Positions 21,197 to 32,703 of a stretch of DNA of 64,000 nt are shown here, in pieces. The notes under the pieces were generated by a model. It did not search any database and was not told the DNA's origin. It worked only from the letters and a program-made list of their open reading frames with translations. How positions within the stretch are numbered: position 1 is the first letter of the stretch; the number at the start of each line of letters is the position of its first letter. Location: positions 1,923,387 through 1,987,386 of the forward strand of contig NC_030987.1 of assembly GCF_000149955.1 (NCBI RefSeq), in the 5' to 3' direction. Origin of the DNA: Fusarium oxysporum f. sp. lycopersici 4287 (Eukaryota > Ascomycota > Sordariomycetes > Hypocreales > Nectriaceae). A program made the translations under genes and the position numbers.

Positions 21197-23292
21197 ATGG
21201 TTCTCCGCAAATTCGAACTTGAGGGAAGGCTCGGCGAAGAAGCTCGGCTCATCGAGAGTGGCGTTCTCCTTGAGGAGAATCCTCTTGACGAGAGCACCGA
21301 GTTCAATGAGTTCCTCATGGCGTGTCGACATGGCGATCTGAAGAGATGTCAAGAGCTCATCAGCCAGGGTGTAAACATCAATGGCAAGGATCGTTTCGAT
21401 TACACGCCTCTCATCATTGTAAGTGTTGGGGTAGATGTAAGTCATCAGAGCTTAGAACTGACACAAGCAGGCAAGTTTATGCGGACACTATGAGCTTGTT
21501 CGGCTATTATTAGAATCTGGTAAGTTTACACTTATACAACTGGTCACTATTGTAGTTTCATCATAAACAAATGTCTTGCCAACCTGGCACTTACAAGTCA
21601 TGGGGTCCAGTCATCCACTAACACTCCCCAGGCGCCCTAGCGGAACGAAATACTTTCCAAGGAGAACGATGCATCTACAACGCCCTCAATGATCGCATCC
21701 GCAACCTTCTCCTTCAATATGACTTCTCCAAGTCCTCAGATCCTTATGTCTACTGGTCAACTCACATCTCAACTCTTCTTGGCCGTACAAGCCCCAAGAC
21801 AACAGATATCACCCTAGTCTCAGGCTCCCGTTCTTTTGATCTTCACAAATTCATCCTCATAGCACGGTCACCTTATTTCCGTGCTAAACTTGCTGCTGTC
21901 CCAGATACCACTACTTGGAAACTTGCCAACGCTGTACCCGTGCAGTCTTTCATCATTGTCTTGAGATATCTCTACTTGGGCGAGGTTCCTCGTGATATCG
22001 CACCTGTGGGCGGCGCTGACTCTGAAGAAGAAGTATTCAAGGGCCTAGACAAGGTCAGCAAGCAGCTCGAGGTTGAATCTCTATGGGAGACTATTCTCGC
22101 AGGCGGAGACAGGAGACTTGCTCGCCAACGGTATCAATCTGAAGTTGACCGAGCTCGAGGACAGTTCGAAGGTTTCTTCAAATTAAATGTCCTCGGACTC
22201 AAGATGATTGTTAATACGGACCAGGTGAAAGATATCAAGTGGAAATATGACAACTCAATGTTTGCAGATGTCATCCTTCGCGCTGACGAGCCGATCGATA
22301 TCGAGGATGAAAAGTCTGGTCAGACAACGCCAGAAAGAGACACCCCTACTATACCGATTGGCCCAGCCGGAGATCAAGAACCAGTCATCAAACGCAAATC
22401 AGTCCTTTATCCCGCTCATAAGGCAATGCTCATTCGCAGCGAGTACTTTGAGAAGATGTTTTCGGGCGATTTCGTCGAGTCCAAACGGGATGAACATCTC
22501 CGAATCATTACCGTCGACTGTACGCCCGCCGTTCTTGAAATCATCCTTACTTACCTCTACACCGAGACTGTTAGCTGCCCCCTCGAGCACGCTTTGGATC
22601 TATTATACGCTGCAGATATGCTGTTCCTCGATAACCTTAAGAGCAAAGCTGCTCTGACCATCAGCACGCTCGGTAGCGGCACCTCCAATGTGCTGGTAGA
22701 TCGCACTCATGGTGAGGCGCAAAGAAATGGCGAGACAGGTGAAGAGGACGAACAGATAGAGATGGAGCCCGTCAACATATATGATGTTATACACGCAGCG
22801 TGGGATCTTCGTGTCCAGCGATTAGAAGAGTTCGCTGCGCGTTATCTTGCATATCGCCTAGAGGACTACATAGATGAGGAAGACTTCCAGGCTCTCATTG
22901 CAGAGTCTGCCCAACGGATCACTGTTCGAGAAGAGACGGACACTATCGAATTGCTGGACGATATTCGGTATTACCTGGATGACCGATTTAGATACCGCTT
23001 TGAGGATGCAGGCCTGGAAGACATGATGGATGAGGAGGGAGAGATCAGTGCAGAATTAGCTGCTGCGATGGCACAACAAGCTGAGATCTCGACAGATGCC
23101 GTAGACGGCGTTTCTGCTGATACTAAGCACACAGCTAAGAAGGATAGCAATGGACAAGCCAATGGCGGAGGTGCCGTGAGGACGTTAGATGGAGCGGAAG
23201 CAGAGGACGAGTTTGTTTCAGACGCCATCAACTACCAGATCCTGCAGCGCAAGATCGATGCCATGCTTGACCGACTAAAGCTTGATGCATAG
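21197..23292 (+). CDS. Ankyrin repeat and double BTB/POZ domain protein (ABTB1/Btb3 type)
   Basis: Three exons: 21197-21418, 21471-21519 and 21632-23292, 643 residues. Two ankyrin repeats cover residues about 35-100 (FLMACRHGDLKRCQELISQGVNIN; then DYTPLIIASLCGHYELVRLLLESGA across the splice junctions). The first BTB is at about 150-260 (ITLVSGSRSFDLHKFILIARSPYFRAKL). The second BTB is at about 310-450, with HKAMLIRSEYFEKMFSGDF and YLYTETVSCPLEHALDLLYAADMLFLDNLK. An acidic, Ala-rich tail ends in the helix QILQRKIDAMLDRLKLDA. Proteins of this layout serve as Cul3 ubiquitin-ligase adaptors or are linked to elongation factor 1A (ABTB1); the role here is inferred. Confidence 0.9.
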
Positions 23293-23689
23293 AGGATTGG
23301 ATCAAAGATATCACGTTTACAAGAGTTACGGCCTGTCGTTCGCATACAACAACATAAAAATAAGCATTAGATTCACGAGAAGAGACGGAATGCATTGCTA
23401 AAACTGCATTTTATTAAAATGGTATCGATTGAACTGCTGAACGTGCAAGCTTCAAAAATTACCTGTGGGAATTTAGGAGCCGGGAATCTTTAATCCAGAT
23501 CATTGCAAGAAGATTCTAGCATGCCGAGCTTGCCAACACTGAAAGTCTTAAAACGTGCTCTAGCTTTCCAGAACGATGTAGTCAAAGGAGACATCTGGTT
23601 ATGCCAGTCTTGAGTCGGAACGCACTCACCTAGTGTGTCTGCCGTGTCCGCCAGAATGTTTTCTAATTGCAGAGCTTGATAGCCGCTCT
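23293..23689. other. Convergent 3' flanks of ankyrin-BTB gene and choline kinase
   Basis: About 400 bases between convergent genes. No gene is seen. Confidence 0.4.
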
Positions 23690-26386
23690 TTAGTACTCAA
23701 TAGTCTTGATAGACTGCTGCAGCAGGGGAGGGAGCTCCTCCCGCTTGACAAGCCCCATGCGCACGCAGTCACCCCAGAAGAACATGACACGATCCTGGGC
23801 GTAGCTCAAGTAATCGAACTCATCGGGGTTCAGAAGGTCTTCTTCCTTGATGGTTTCGTCGAGACCTGGGATCTTGGCCTGCACGATGCCCCACGCGATC
23901 CAGTGAGCATGATTGGCTGGGCGCCACTGTCGGGTCTCCTCCAACAACTCTCGCACGCGCTGGTCGCTTCGTTCATCGTTGGCCCGTTCCGCGGCGCTCC
24001 ATCCTCCTGGTGGTACTCGCGCATCAAGCATGAACTCGACGATGGAGCTTGAGCTGCTCGCAGGAGGGTTGGTTGGTGTCGCAAGTGGCGTAGACATGCC
24101 GCTCGACACGTTGCTATCAGCGGGCGCCAGTCGAGGGGTGGAGTTGCTGCCTTGGAACCGGGGACGGTGATCGACATAGGCCTTGATGAAACGGCGTTGC
24201 TCATCCGGGGTGGGATATCGTCGCACATCGCACGCCCAGGGCACCGCAGCATCATGGTAGTTGTATGTCCATTCGTTGAAGTGATTGGCAAACTCGAGAC
24301 CACGAGTATTAGGGCCCGCATATTCAAAGTCAATGACGATGAGTTGCTTGTGTTTGTTAGCAGCCTGAAGCAGGGGTGACTTTTCGTCATCCGGGCGAAT
24401 GCGGAGGATATTTCCATATTGCGTCTGGAAACTTGTTAATGAAGAACTTTTAAGGCGTTGTCATGAACTTACATCGCTATGGGCAAAGACAAGACTGTCC
24501 TTGATCTCTCGTTGGCCCCCCTTGTAGAAACTGTTGAGATGAACTCTGTACTTGGTCATCATGTCCCTGAACTGAGGCCAGGGAGTGCCGCATACATAGC
24601 CTCTCGATTTCCAGGCATGCACAACGGAGTCGCGTCGACCGTTTTGAGCTTGAGCTTCTTTCTCGTACTCATTATCAAGGTAAGTTGCGATTCGCTCGAC
24701 ATTATCGAGCCATTGATCCCAACTCTTCCATGTTGCTGGTCCGCCCTCCCTCTCATGCGGGAGCAAATCAATACCATCGTGAAGCTCTCTCATTCGCTTA
24801 GCAATCTGACGAGACATGTCGGCATCTCGAAGATCCGCCGGTGTAAGCGTGATAGAGTCAAAGTACTGCTCAAAACGGCCATTCTTGAAAGTTCCCAGCA
24901 GGCGAGGTCCAATTTTCTTGCGTGCCAGTCTCTGCAAGACTGATAGTTCGTTGTCTCGATCAATGAGATGCTCGACTTGGGGGCCATAAATGCGTAGAAG
25001 GACCTTTTTGGGCTTTCTCTTACCCTCTGCCTCATCGATTTCCTTCGGTGGCGTGACGACGTAGACAGCGTTGGTCAAGGCACCACTAAGCCTCTCAACG
25101 GAGATCTTGTCGCCACCACCGAGGGGAATACGCCTCCATCCCTTGAGTCGCAACGTATGGGCGATGCGGATGATTTCGTTCTTGAAGCTAAGCCAGCACT
25201 CCTTCTCCTTATCAGCCCTGGTATCGGCATCGGTTGGTTCCTGATCTTCATCATCCGCAGCACCACCTCCGTAGCTCATCGTCTTAGAGTTGTCAAGCCA
25301 GACATCGCAGCTGGGTACAATGGCGTCCCCATCGGCATATTCAGTGTCGGAAGAAAGGCCACGAAGAGAAGATCGAGATGGGACTTTTCGATGCTTAGGG
25401 CGGGATACCCTGGGAGTCAGATGAGGCACAGAGTTGAGACCCATGTGAGATAAGGATTCTTCCAGGATACGCTGAAGTCGGTCAAAAGAAATATCGCTTG
25501 AGTCAGAGTCGAGAGAATCGGAGCGAGGTCGTCCATTACTGCCTTGTGCGGGTGCTTGAGCCGGTTGAGGTTCTGGCTCGGCCTCCACAATGCTTTCTCC
25601 CTTGGTATCCTTAGTTGGCGATTTGGACTTGCGCCTACGGTGCGTTTTCTTGGACTTCCTCGCGTGTGCCTTGGCCCGTTCATGTTCTAACCAATCTCCT
25701 ACCTGGGCGAGTAGTTTCTCACTATAGTACTGGCCACGGTGGCCATGGCCATGACCGTGGTGGTGAGAAGAAGGGTTCGAAGTAGGAGGTGTCTCTTCAG
25801 GCCGGCTGCCAGAAGGAATGTCGCTGAAGGAAGACCTAGAGGAGTTGTTGGGAAGAGGAGAGGGCAGAGGTTTACCACTCAGGCGTCGCCTGAGGTTGGT
25901 AGGGAATTGCTTTGTAGGCTGGGAGTCATCCTCGAGAGTTTGAATTTCGGATTCGGGTTCGGCGATCTGGACAGCTGGGGTATATAAGCATTGGATCATT
26001 TTGGTTGGAACTTCTGGTAACAAAACGCAAGGGTCGGATGTAGAATAAGATGGACAGCAGAGGAAATATTGGGGTATGGGCAGACGTAATCGTGGGAGCT
26101 AAGCTACGAATTGTGTGTGTTCAGGTATAGCATTCTTGCATTTGAACCCACGTCATAGCTCATGATGCACCAGTGATCTCTCCCTCATCCGCTATATTTT
26201 TGAGGAAAACGAGTTGCGAAATATGAACGCCATTCAAAGCAAAGCAGGGCCTAGTTACGACGTACCTTTGAGAGAGCCGCTTGAGGGACACGGGCGATCA
26301 ACGTCATCTTCATTTTTGAGGGCAGAGCGCAATGGCTGCTGCTGGGCAGACGAGCCGTGGATCGTGGGGCTCGACACCGCAGACAT
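23690..26386 (-). CDS. CKI1: Choline/ethanolamine kinase (Kennedy pathway)
   Basis: Three exons on the minus strand: 26386-26266, 26013-24473 and 24424-23690, 798 residues. It phosphorylates choline for phosphatidylcholine synthesis. The 121-nt first exon (MSAVSSPTIHGSSAQ...) joins in phase to GAAGTTCCAACC; without it the frame would begin at ATG 25999. Residues 1-280 are a poorly conserved, basic, low-complexity extension with a histidine-glycine run (HHHGHGHGHR). The kinase region starts about residue 330: GGGDKISVERLSGALTNAVY, then LLRIYG, the catalytic H-S-D-x4-N (FAHSDTQYGNIL) built across the last junction, and VIDFEYAGPNTRG. An insertion rich in Ser/Pro near residue 640 interrupts the C-terminal lobe. 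Choline and ethanolamine preference cannot be separated by sequence alone. Confidence 0.93.
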
Positions 26387-27992
26387 GGCGGGGGACGAGA
26401 TTCTGCTTCCTGAAGTAGGATTCTGAGTTGTCCAAGAGAGTCACAAATTATATGAATATTTTGCGTAGTGAGAAGTGCAGTAGGGAAGTGAGGGTGAGTC
26501 GCGGTGTGAGAAAAGAGAGAGGACCAAGGAGAGGAGAGTTGGTAGAGATTTGAGGCCTAGGTACGGGTACGGATACAGATGCAAGATCCCCCTCTCTCCC
26601 AAAAGTAGAAAAGCAGCCCAAGGGTCACTGACTCTGGGCTCTCGCTTGCGGCTGGGGTAGATGCAGAGGGGGGTGCGCTTAGCAGAACCAGGGACTTGGG
26701 GTATTGAAACGACTTATTCGTATTGGCTGGTTTGTGAGCTGAGGCGTTTGATTGAAGTTTAAAATGACATGGTTATCATCAAACAAAAAGATAAAGGGTC
26801 TGGAGAATAAACTATGAAGATAAGTGGTGAGTTAACAAGATAGAATTTGATAGAAGCACGAGATAAGAGAGCGATACCAATTATATAAAAGGGAAGGTTC
26901 ACCAAGAAAAAGAGTCCACATGATCTGGACCGTAAAATTAGACTGGCTCTCTTTTCCTTACATAACCCAAACGTCGCAACATTAACGTCCAAGGAAGAAT
27001 GAAGGATTCACGAACCAGGAACAATCCTTACACGTCACCAGAAGAGGCGAATTCTTGACAACCAAATGCTGTTTAACTGGAGTTTACTCCAAAAAGCGTC
27101 ACCGAAGAAAAACAGGAAACATCCAATGGATGCGTACAGTAAAATCAACAGAGGCTGTTGGGAGGCGTTAGTGGTTCCAGACCCGGTCCTCCTACAAGGG
27201 TGACGTAGTGTGGTACTAGGCCCTAAGGTGACCTCGGTGGCAGTTTTGGGAAGTGTCTCACATGCTCCCGCTTCACCGCCAAGACCTTCAGGGTCCCTCT
27301 GACGATGTTGATGTGAATTCTTTTCTTCCTTCCGTGCCGGTTGCTGGTCTGTTCGTATTCTCCGGAACTTATCCTGCCGGCCCCGGACACTATTGACCCG
27401 CTCTCGGGCACCGAAGCCGTGGGGGGGCTACCCTCGGCATAACGTCGTCCTACCTCTCCCTTCTCTCTAGTGAAGGTCTCGTGTGGTTGTGGTACTGTTG
27501 TCAAGGGGAGGCAAGAAAACTTAGGACCTCTTTTCTAGGTAAGTAATAAAAAGACTTAGGTAAGTGTAGTTTATCTTAGCAAGCCTTTAGACTAGTTTAC
27601 TTTGGCACCCTGATTTAACATCAGAAGTTTTCTTGCTCCCTGAGTTCAGGTAACACATCTCATCCATTCAAGTGTCCCCCCCACGCTCCAGATTCAACGT
27701 TCTATCTTCAACAGGGTGAGACGAGACAGCCTCATTCTGACAATTTACACGTCCGTGCTCTGTACGTGGGTGTAGCACTTACTCACATAGCCTCCGGTAT
27801 ACCCGTGTAGGACAGGACGACTCATAAGTATCACAATACTTGATCTTTCACATCTTGACTATCCAATTCTTTAACTAATGAAACAATACTTACTGGTACA
27901 AAGCGCGATAACTCTGGGCAGACCTTAAACATTTCCGTCAACAAGCGTCCAATCCGGTAAACTCACAACTCGAATATGCCCACATTGTGCTT
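26387..27992. other. 1.6-kb gene-poor region with MITE-like copy 2
   Basis: Bases 26387-26760 are the choline kinase promoter and leader. From 26760 to 27500 nothing is convincingly coding; a GC-richer stretch at 27223-27504 is open on the minus strand for 93 codons but has no recognisable domain. The MITE-like element sits at 27505-27640. Bases 27640-27992 lead to the stop of the T5orf172 gene. Confidence 0.45.
27505..27640. mobile_element. MITE-like short inverted-repeat element, copy 2
   Basis: 136 bases with the best-preserved termini: left GGGGAGGCAAGAAAACTTAG, right AAGTTTTCTTGCTCCC, which match as an inverted repeat apart from one extra G on the left. The first 30 bases and the preceding TGTCA are nearly identical to copy 1. 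The interior shares AATAAAAAGACTTAGGTAA and TTTGGCACC. No coding capacity and no clear target-site duplication. Confidence 0.75.
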
Positions 27993-29804
27993 CTACACCA
28001 AAATTTGTTGTTGAGCCTTCCTTAACACAACGAGCATTTGCTGAAGAGGTTTCTCATCCATCTTCATCTGTGCAAGCTGTTGCTCCACGGCTCTTCTTTT
28101 CTCTCGCTTCGGGGCCAAATCCTTCTCGACAGCCTCGGTGATCAACCGAAACCACTCTGTGGCTAACCACTTTTTGGTATTCCAGAGACACTCATTATCC
28201 AGCTGTGCCAGCTGTGTCAGTTCGTATCGCGCCCAGTTATCCGTCAAACGGCCCTCTTTGTCGTATGGTTTCAATTTGCTGAACTGTTCCCAGACCTTGA
28301 TAACTTGGCGTGCCTGATTTTCCTCTATCTTGAACCATTCCCGGTGCGTCTTTGGGCAGGCTGTGTTCGGACAAGAGGCATACTGTTTCTCTCTGTGTAA
28401 AGTTTGATGAATCAAACTCTCCATCCTCGGAACAGAACAGGGCATGAAGACCTCGAATCTGAAGTCCAAGTCATGTTTGCAGGCATGCCTCCATTCCTCC
28501 ATCCTCTTTTCAACTTGATCAGACTTTTGATCAGACTTGCTGGACTCGGGACATACTACGTGTCCAATTTTGAGGAATCCAGGCTTTGACCTTTCGGCGA
28601 AGCAATATATATACCCAGACAAGTTTTTTGCCTCAACTGGCTTTACCAGTCGACTCATAATATTATGAACTGGCGATTTTCCCGTGTCATCGAAGGTCAT
28701 GGAACGACGAGAGCGTGATGACTCCACGTCTGATTCAGCTTCCTCACTCTTGTTAACCAAGTCATCAGCATTGGGCTTCATTTCCCTCTTCGGGTCACCT
28801 GAAGAATCATCATCAACTCTCTGCGTCTTTCTGCGCGTTGGACTCTCCGCGTACGCCTCCTTGTAGAAGCTTGTGCGAGAAGATCTTGGGGTTTCGCAGC
28901 CCTCAGTGCTAAAGATAGAATATGGTGTCGAGGCTGTCGAATATGGTGTGAAGATCTCACTGGGATCTGGCGAGGTGACAGACCCTGGTGAAGTAAGGAA
29001 TGCATCGTCCGTGGGTGTTGGGTATGATAGCGGGCCTGGTGATCTGGAATAAATGTTGCGATACCTCGAACTTTGGTTCCTTGAAGGCGTCCTCGGGATC
29101 TCTCGATCACTCAAGGGGCTCTCCCTAGTAAGTCTGGGGCGTCGAAGTTCCCGCTGTGTAGATGTCTGACGGGAACATTCGCCTATCCCTTCATCTTCAG
29201 AATCTTCTTCTGAACCGAATTCCTCATCACTTAAATCGATGTCTTCTTCAATTGATTCGATCACATCATCGCTCAGATAGTCACCTGAGTACTCGCCGTC
29301 GTCTGTGTCGTAAATGAGAAAACTTTGACTTTGATCCGAAGTTCGTTTGCTCGTGGGCGTTACTCCACGTCCTCGAAGGGAAGTCGACGATTTCTGAGAA
29401 TACCGGACCAGCCTTGGATGTTCTGTGTAAAGCCTTTCTTTGTTCTTCGTCTTCAGCCAGTTGTAGAACCTCCTAGTCAATAAGGCATGGACATAGTCCA
29501 CAGGGTTCGAAAAGCTGTCTCCATCAAATACGAGTGTTTCCGTATGCCGCTTTTTTTGTCCGTAGCAGACAAGTTTCTCAGCCAAGTCCTTAATTGTGGC
29601 ATTCTGGTCTTCATCGTTCGGTTCTTGAACAGCCAGTGCTTTGACAATGTAATTAATATCTTTTCTTCGCGTTTTTGGAATCTTGTGGAGGTTTTGGCTC
29701 TGGGCATCCCCCCTAGCAAAGCAGTCGATCTCCCCGCCCTGTGGGATCTCTAACGCCTTGTACAGGCTGCTGGAAGCCTCGGAAAGACTGTTAGCTCGAC
29801 TCAT
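27993..29804 (-). CDS. T5orf172 (GIY-YIG-like) domain protein
   Basis: An intronless 603-residue protein starting at ATG 29804. Residues about 150-370 are polar and disordered, with an acidic block (about 170-215, DVIESIEEDIDLSDEEFGSE). The recognisable domain spans residues about 397-495: GYIYCF (397-402), K-I-G (412-414), then Q-V-E-K-R-M-E-E-W-R, R-M-E-S-L-I-H-Q-T-L and REWFKI. This is the arrangement of the phage T5 Orf172 family, related to GIY-YIG endonucleases: the glycine, the arginine and the glutamate that would be catalytic are present. A helical tail follows. Fungal relatives include Mug113 of fission yeast; none has a proven activity that I know of. It lies 350 bases from a MITE-like element in a gene-poor interval, an accessory-gene setting. 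Confidence 0.82.
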   Translation of the reverse strand: MSRANSLSEASSSLYKALEIPQGGEIDCFARGDAQSQNLHKIPKTRRKDINYIVKALAVQEPNDEDQNATIKDLAEKLVCYGQKKRHTETLVFDGDSFSNPVDYVHALLTRRFYNWLKTKNKERLYTEHPRLVRYSQKSSTSLRGRGVTPTSKRTSDQSQSFLIYDTDDGEYSGDYLSDDVIESIEEDIDLSDEEFGSEEDSEDEGIGECSRQTSTQRELRRPRLTRESPLSDREIPRTPSRNQSSRYRNIYSRSPGPLSYPTPTDDAFLTSPGSVTSPDPSEIFTPYSTASTPYSIFSTEGCETPRSSRTSFYKEAYAESPTRRKTQRVDDDSSGDPKREMKPNADDLVNKSEEAESDVESSRSRRSMTFDDTGKSPVHNIMSRLVKPVEAKNLSGYIYCFAERSKPGFLKIGHVVCPESSKSDQKSDQVEKRMEEWRHACKHDLDFRFEVFMPCSVPRMESLIHQTLHREKQYASCPNTACPKTHREWFKIEENQARQVIKVWEQFSKLKPYDKEGRLTDNWARYELTQLAQLDNECLWNTKKWLATEWFRLITEAVEKDLAPKREKRRAVEQQLAQMKMDEKPLQQMLVVLRKAQQQILV

Positions 29805-30572
29805 TTCAAAGACTTGAAACTATTGCCAGAGATTTGTCATACACGGGAGACTGAAACATAAAAGCTGTCGAGTTGAGGGCGCGTAAAGGACAAGTTAGAG
29901 GAGGAAAGCGATTGGTGAGGCACTCCTAGACGAGAGACTTCTTGATACTCTTTATGGCTTTTGTCCTTCGAGGAGGCTGGGCCATCCTTGGTCAGGGGGG
30001 GGTCACGAGTGAACTGCATCGCATGCAGCTGAGGCCAGGATGTGTCGCCCCATGTGCGTGAACCCTGGTCCAGAACTCCAGATCAAAGAGACGAACTATC
30101 ACCAGATTGACGAGTCTTCGTGGTAGATAGATGAGCAACAACTGGAGGTTTTGAGGATACGAAAATAACAGAATTTTGTTTCTCGATTACTTGCAACTCT
30201 TGTTACCTAGGCCAATTGGCCTTCGAGCAGCTCAATTGACGTCCTTCGTTGAGTGGTCTCACACCATGTTGGTGTTGTTGGTTGTGGTGCAGCTGGTTGG
30301 CGCCAACAGTATCTGCAACGGGAACGGACTTTCTTTTGGGAGGATTCCTCCTGCATATGCCCCCCTGTTTCAAGCAAGGTACAATCAACTCTTTTCGGCT
30401 TTGGTACGGAGTACAAGGTCTGGAAAAAGATATCCTTCCCTGAAAAGTCAGCCTTGAGATTTCGAAGTAGGCAACCACCGGATATATTTGGAGATTTATT
30501 GTCCTAAATTCTAACGAAAACGCTTCGCGTTCTATGTCAAGTGTTGAGAATCCTTATAAAATTGCACCCTTT
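29805..30572. other. Intergenic upstream of the T5orf172 gene
   Basis: About 770 bases. Short open frames at 30176-30507 overlap each other on both strands and lack coding character. A run of eight Gs lies at about 29995-30002. No gene is supported. Confidence 0.45.
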
Positions 30573-32227
30573 CTACAGTCTTGCCCCAGCAGCCTCCAAC
30601 TCGCTCGGGTACTTAATTCCATCTTTGAGGCTGCCAGCTTGATCTCCAATCTCCAGCGGCGGCAGCTTAACGTAACCCTTCGTGTGCGATAGAGCAGACA
30701 ATACCCATTCCCTGGTAGCCTTGATGCCTTCGTTGTTGAGCGCCCAAACCACAGCATCTACAACATCGTCCACGATGACGGCTGGTTTGTATCGAGGCTC
30801 CTTCTCCGTCGATGTCTGTCGCCAGACGCCAGTTCGTACAAGAATGGGCACCCACTCGGTACCATCCTCCGCTTCAAATTCGCTAGCACCCCGGATGTCA
30901 CTTTCTGGGTTATCGCCAATCATGTAAACGCGTCGAAGAGGGTGGCATTTCGATGTATCATGCCCAGGGCTTTGACCGCGATTGCAAGCCATATCATGGT
31001 AGTACTGTAGCAGCCTATCATGGGCGTATTTGTACGTATGGTTGGATGGCTTGCCGAGTGCGCTGAACTGCAGTTCTGTTCCGTTGGTCGTCGTTGACCA
31101 CACTCCCTTGAGTGCCTCCATGAATGCTCCCGTGCCAAATCGGTTCACAGGATAGTTTGTTTTCCATAGCATATCAAGGTTGGAGATCCATAGTCCAGGT
31201 TGACCATCTTGCTGCCAGCCATTGTTGGGCAGAGACTCATTGCCATTTCGGTTCGAAACAGTGCCGATGTAGCCTTGATGAGATATTAAAAGGTCGTGGA
31301 TGATCTGAATATCAACTGACCAGTCTCTTGGATCGTTCCAGACGAAAATGTGGTCAATTTTGAGAGCATTCGCAGGGACATTAGTTGTATAAGGGTCCTT
31401 CAGCAAAGGAATTCGCTTGCCATCTGGTAGTGGCGTCGGCTTGCCATTGATCTCGCCCTCAATATGCTCAAAGGGGAACACGTCCTTGCACTCAGCGAGG
31501 ATATCCGCTGGGGTGACAACACGCTTGAACCCGTACCTATAGCAATTAGCTTACCAGATAACATTTCCCCATAGGAATGTAATACGCACTCAAGAGCAAT
31601 TTGACGAGCTTTTTCAGGATGAGAGCCCGTAATTAAGACAGTGCCATTGTTCTTGACATCGTCACTCCAACCACTCATTGGTGTGTGGGACAGAATCATC
31701 CTGCCTTTTACCACATCGTCGTTCTTGGCGATCTGGAGCCTTTCTTGAAGAGTCTCTGCTTTTTTGTCTTCAGGAACGCAACCGCCGTTTGTCAAAAAGA
31801 CATATCGGATGTCATTGCTTCTGAGCATCTTGATGACCTTCTCGGCTCCATCCACTCTGTTGCGGCCTTGATATAGGACGCCGTCAATACTGTCGTTCGT
31901 CAGTTATGTTACGCATTTTGTGTTCGCGAAACATATATCCCGAGTTGAATGGAAGTACACAAGACACTGTGCGAAGCCGACTTACTCAAATGCAAAGGCA
32001 AACTCGGAAAACAGCTTTCGTGCCAGGTCGGTGGGCTCCTCATATTGATTTGGGTTGACGCCTAGTGAGCCCTTTGGCTTGGATAGATAAACATTAGAGG
32101 TAGTGAATGGCCTTTGCGATATAGATGAGGCTCTCAAGTCAGCCGCCGTCGTCGGTGCGACAGACCGTAGCTGCGTCAATCGACGTGCGGCGAATCGGCA
32201 TTGGCCGACCACACCGAAGCGTTGCAT
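30573..32227 (-). CDS. HAD-superfamily hydrolase, CECR5/HDHD5 type, probably mitochondrial
   Basis: Three exons: 32227-31986, 31889-31590 and 31536-30573, 501 residues. The N-terminal about 60 residues are Arg/Ser/Thr-rich without acid (MQRFGVVGQCRFAARRLTQL), a likely mitochondrial presequence. The junction of exons 1 and 2 creates HAD motif I D-I-D-G-V (residues 81-85) followed by LYQGRNR. Motif II is in FLTNGG, and motif III/IV in VYMIGDNPESDIRGA with a conserved Asp pair. The cap domain lies between. The fold is that of human CECR5 and yeast YKR070W; the physiological substrate is unknown. The chosen ATG immediately follows a perfect GTAAGT, so an alternative upstream start exon is possible. 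It is followed on the same strand side by SCO1, also mitochondrial. Confidence 0.9.
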
Positions 32228-32703
32228 ACTTACCGAAACGCGAAGGATCAAGTATAGGAGAAAATATACGCCAGAGCTTCAAGATTAGAGATCTCAGTGA
32301 GATGACAGGATAAGAAAAGGTGCAGCGACGACGTGTAATGCTCAAAGTTAACTATTGGTTGTGAAGCTTTAAGTGCCAACTTGTTAGAGTCATGGTTGAT
32401 AAGAGGACTTGTCGGTAATATCCACCCACAATTGATACGAGCCGAGGATCAACATAACCCAGTAACCAGTATGTAAAATCAATACCAGTAGACTACGACA
32501 CAAAAATGATAATAAACGGGCTTTTCCTTTTCAATGTCAGTTCGTGGAAATGTACAGTTGATTGAGTGGTTCCTAATATCCCAGTATCCTTCTATGAGTT
32601 AATGATTCTGGTGTTACAGTACTTTTACATCACCCGCAATATCTGCTCATCTTACAACCCAACCATGGATGTTCTTTTTACGTAGAGCCAAAAAGTCAAT
32701 GCT
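32228..32703. other. Intergenic between the CECR5-like gene and SCO1
   Basis: About 480 AT-rich bases holding the CECR5-like promoter and the SCO1 3' flank. No gene is seen. Confidence 0.4.

Noticed and set aside
15845..26386. Secondary-metabolite gene cluster
   Set aside because: No backbone synthase, P450 or pathway transcription factor is present; neighbours are housekeeping genes.
30176..30507. Several overlapping open frames of 60-90 codons on both strands
   Set aside because: They overlap each other, have no domain, and the base composition is not coding-like; probably leader or spacer sequence.
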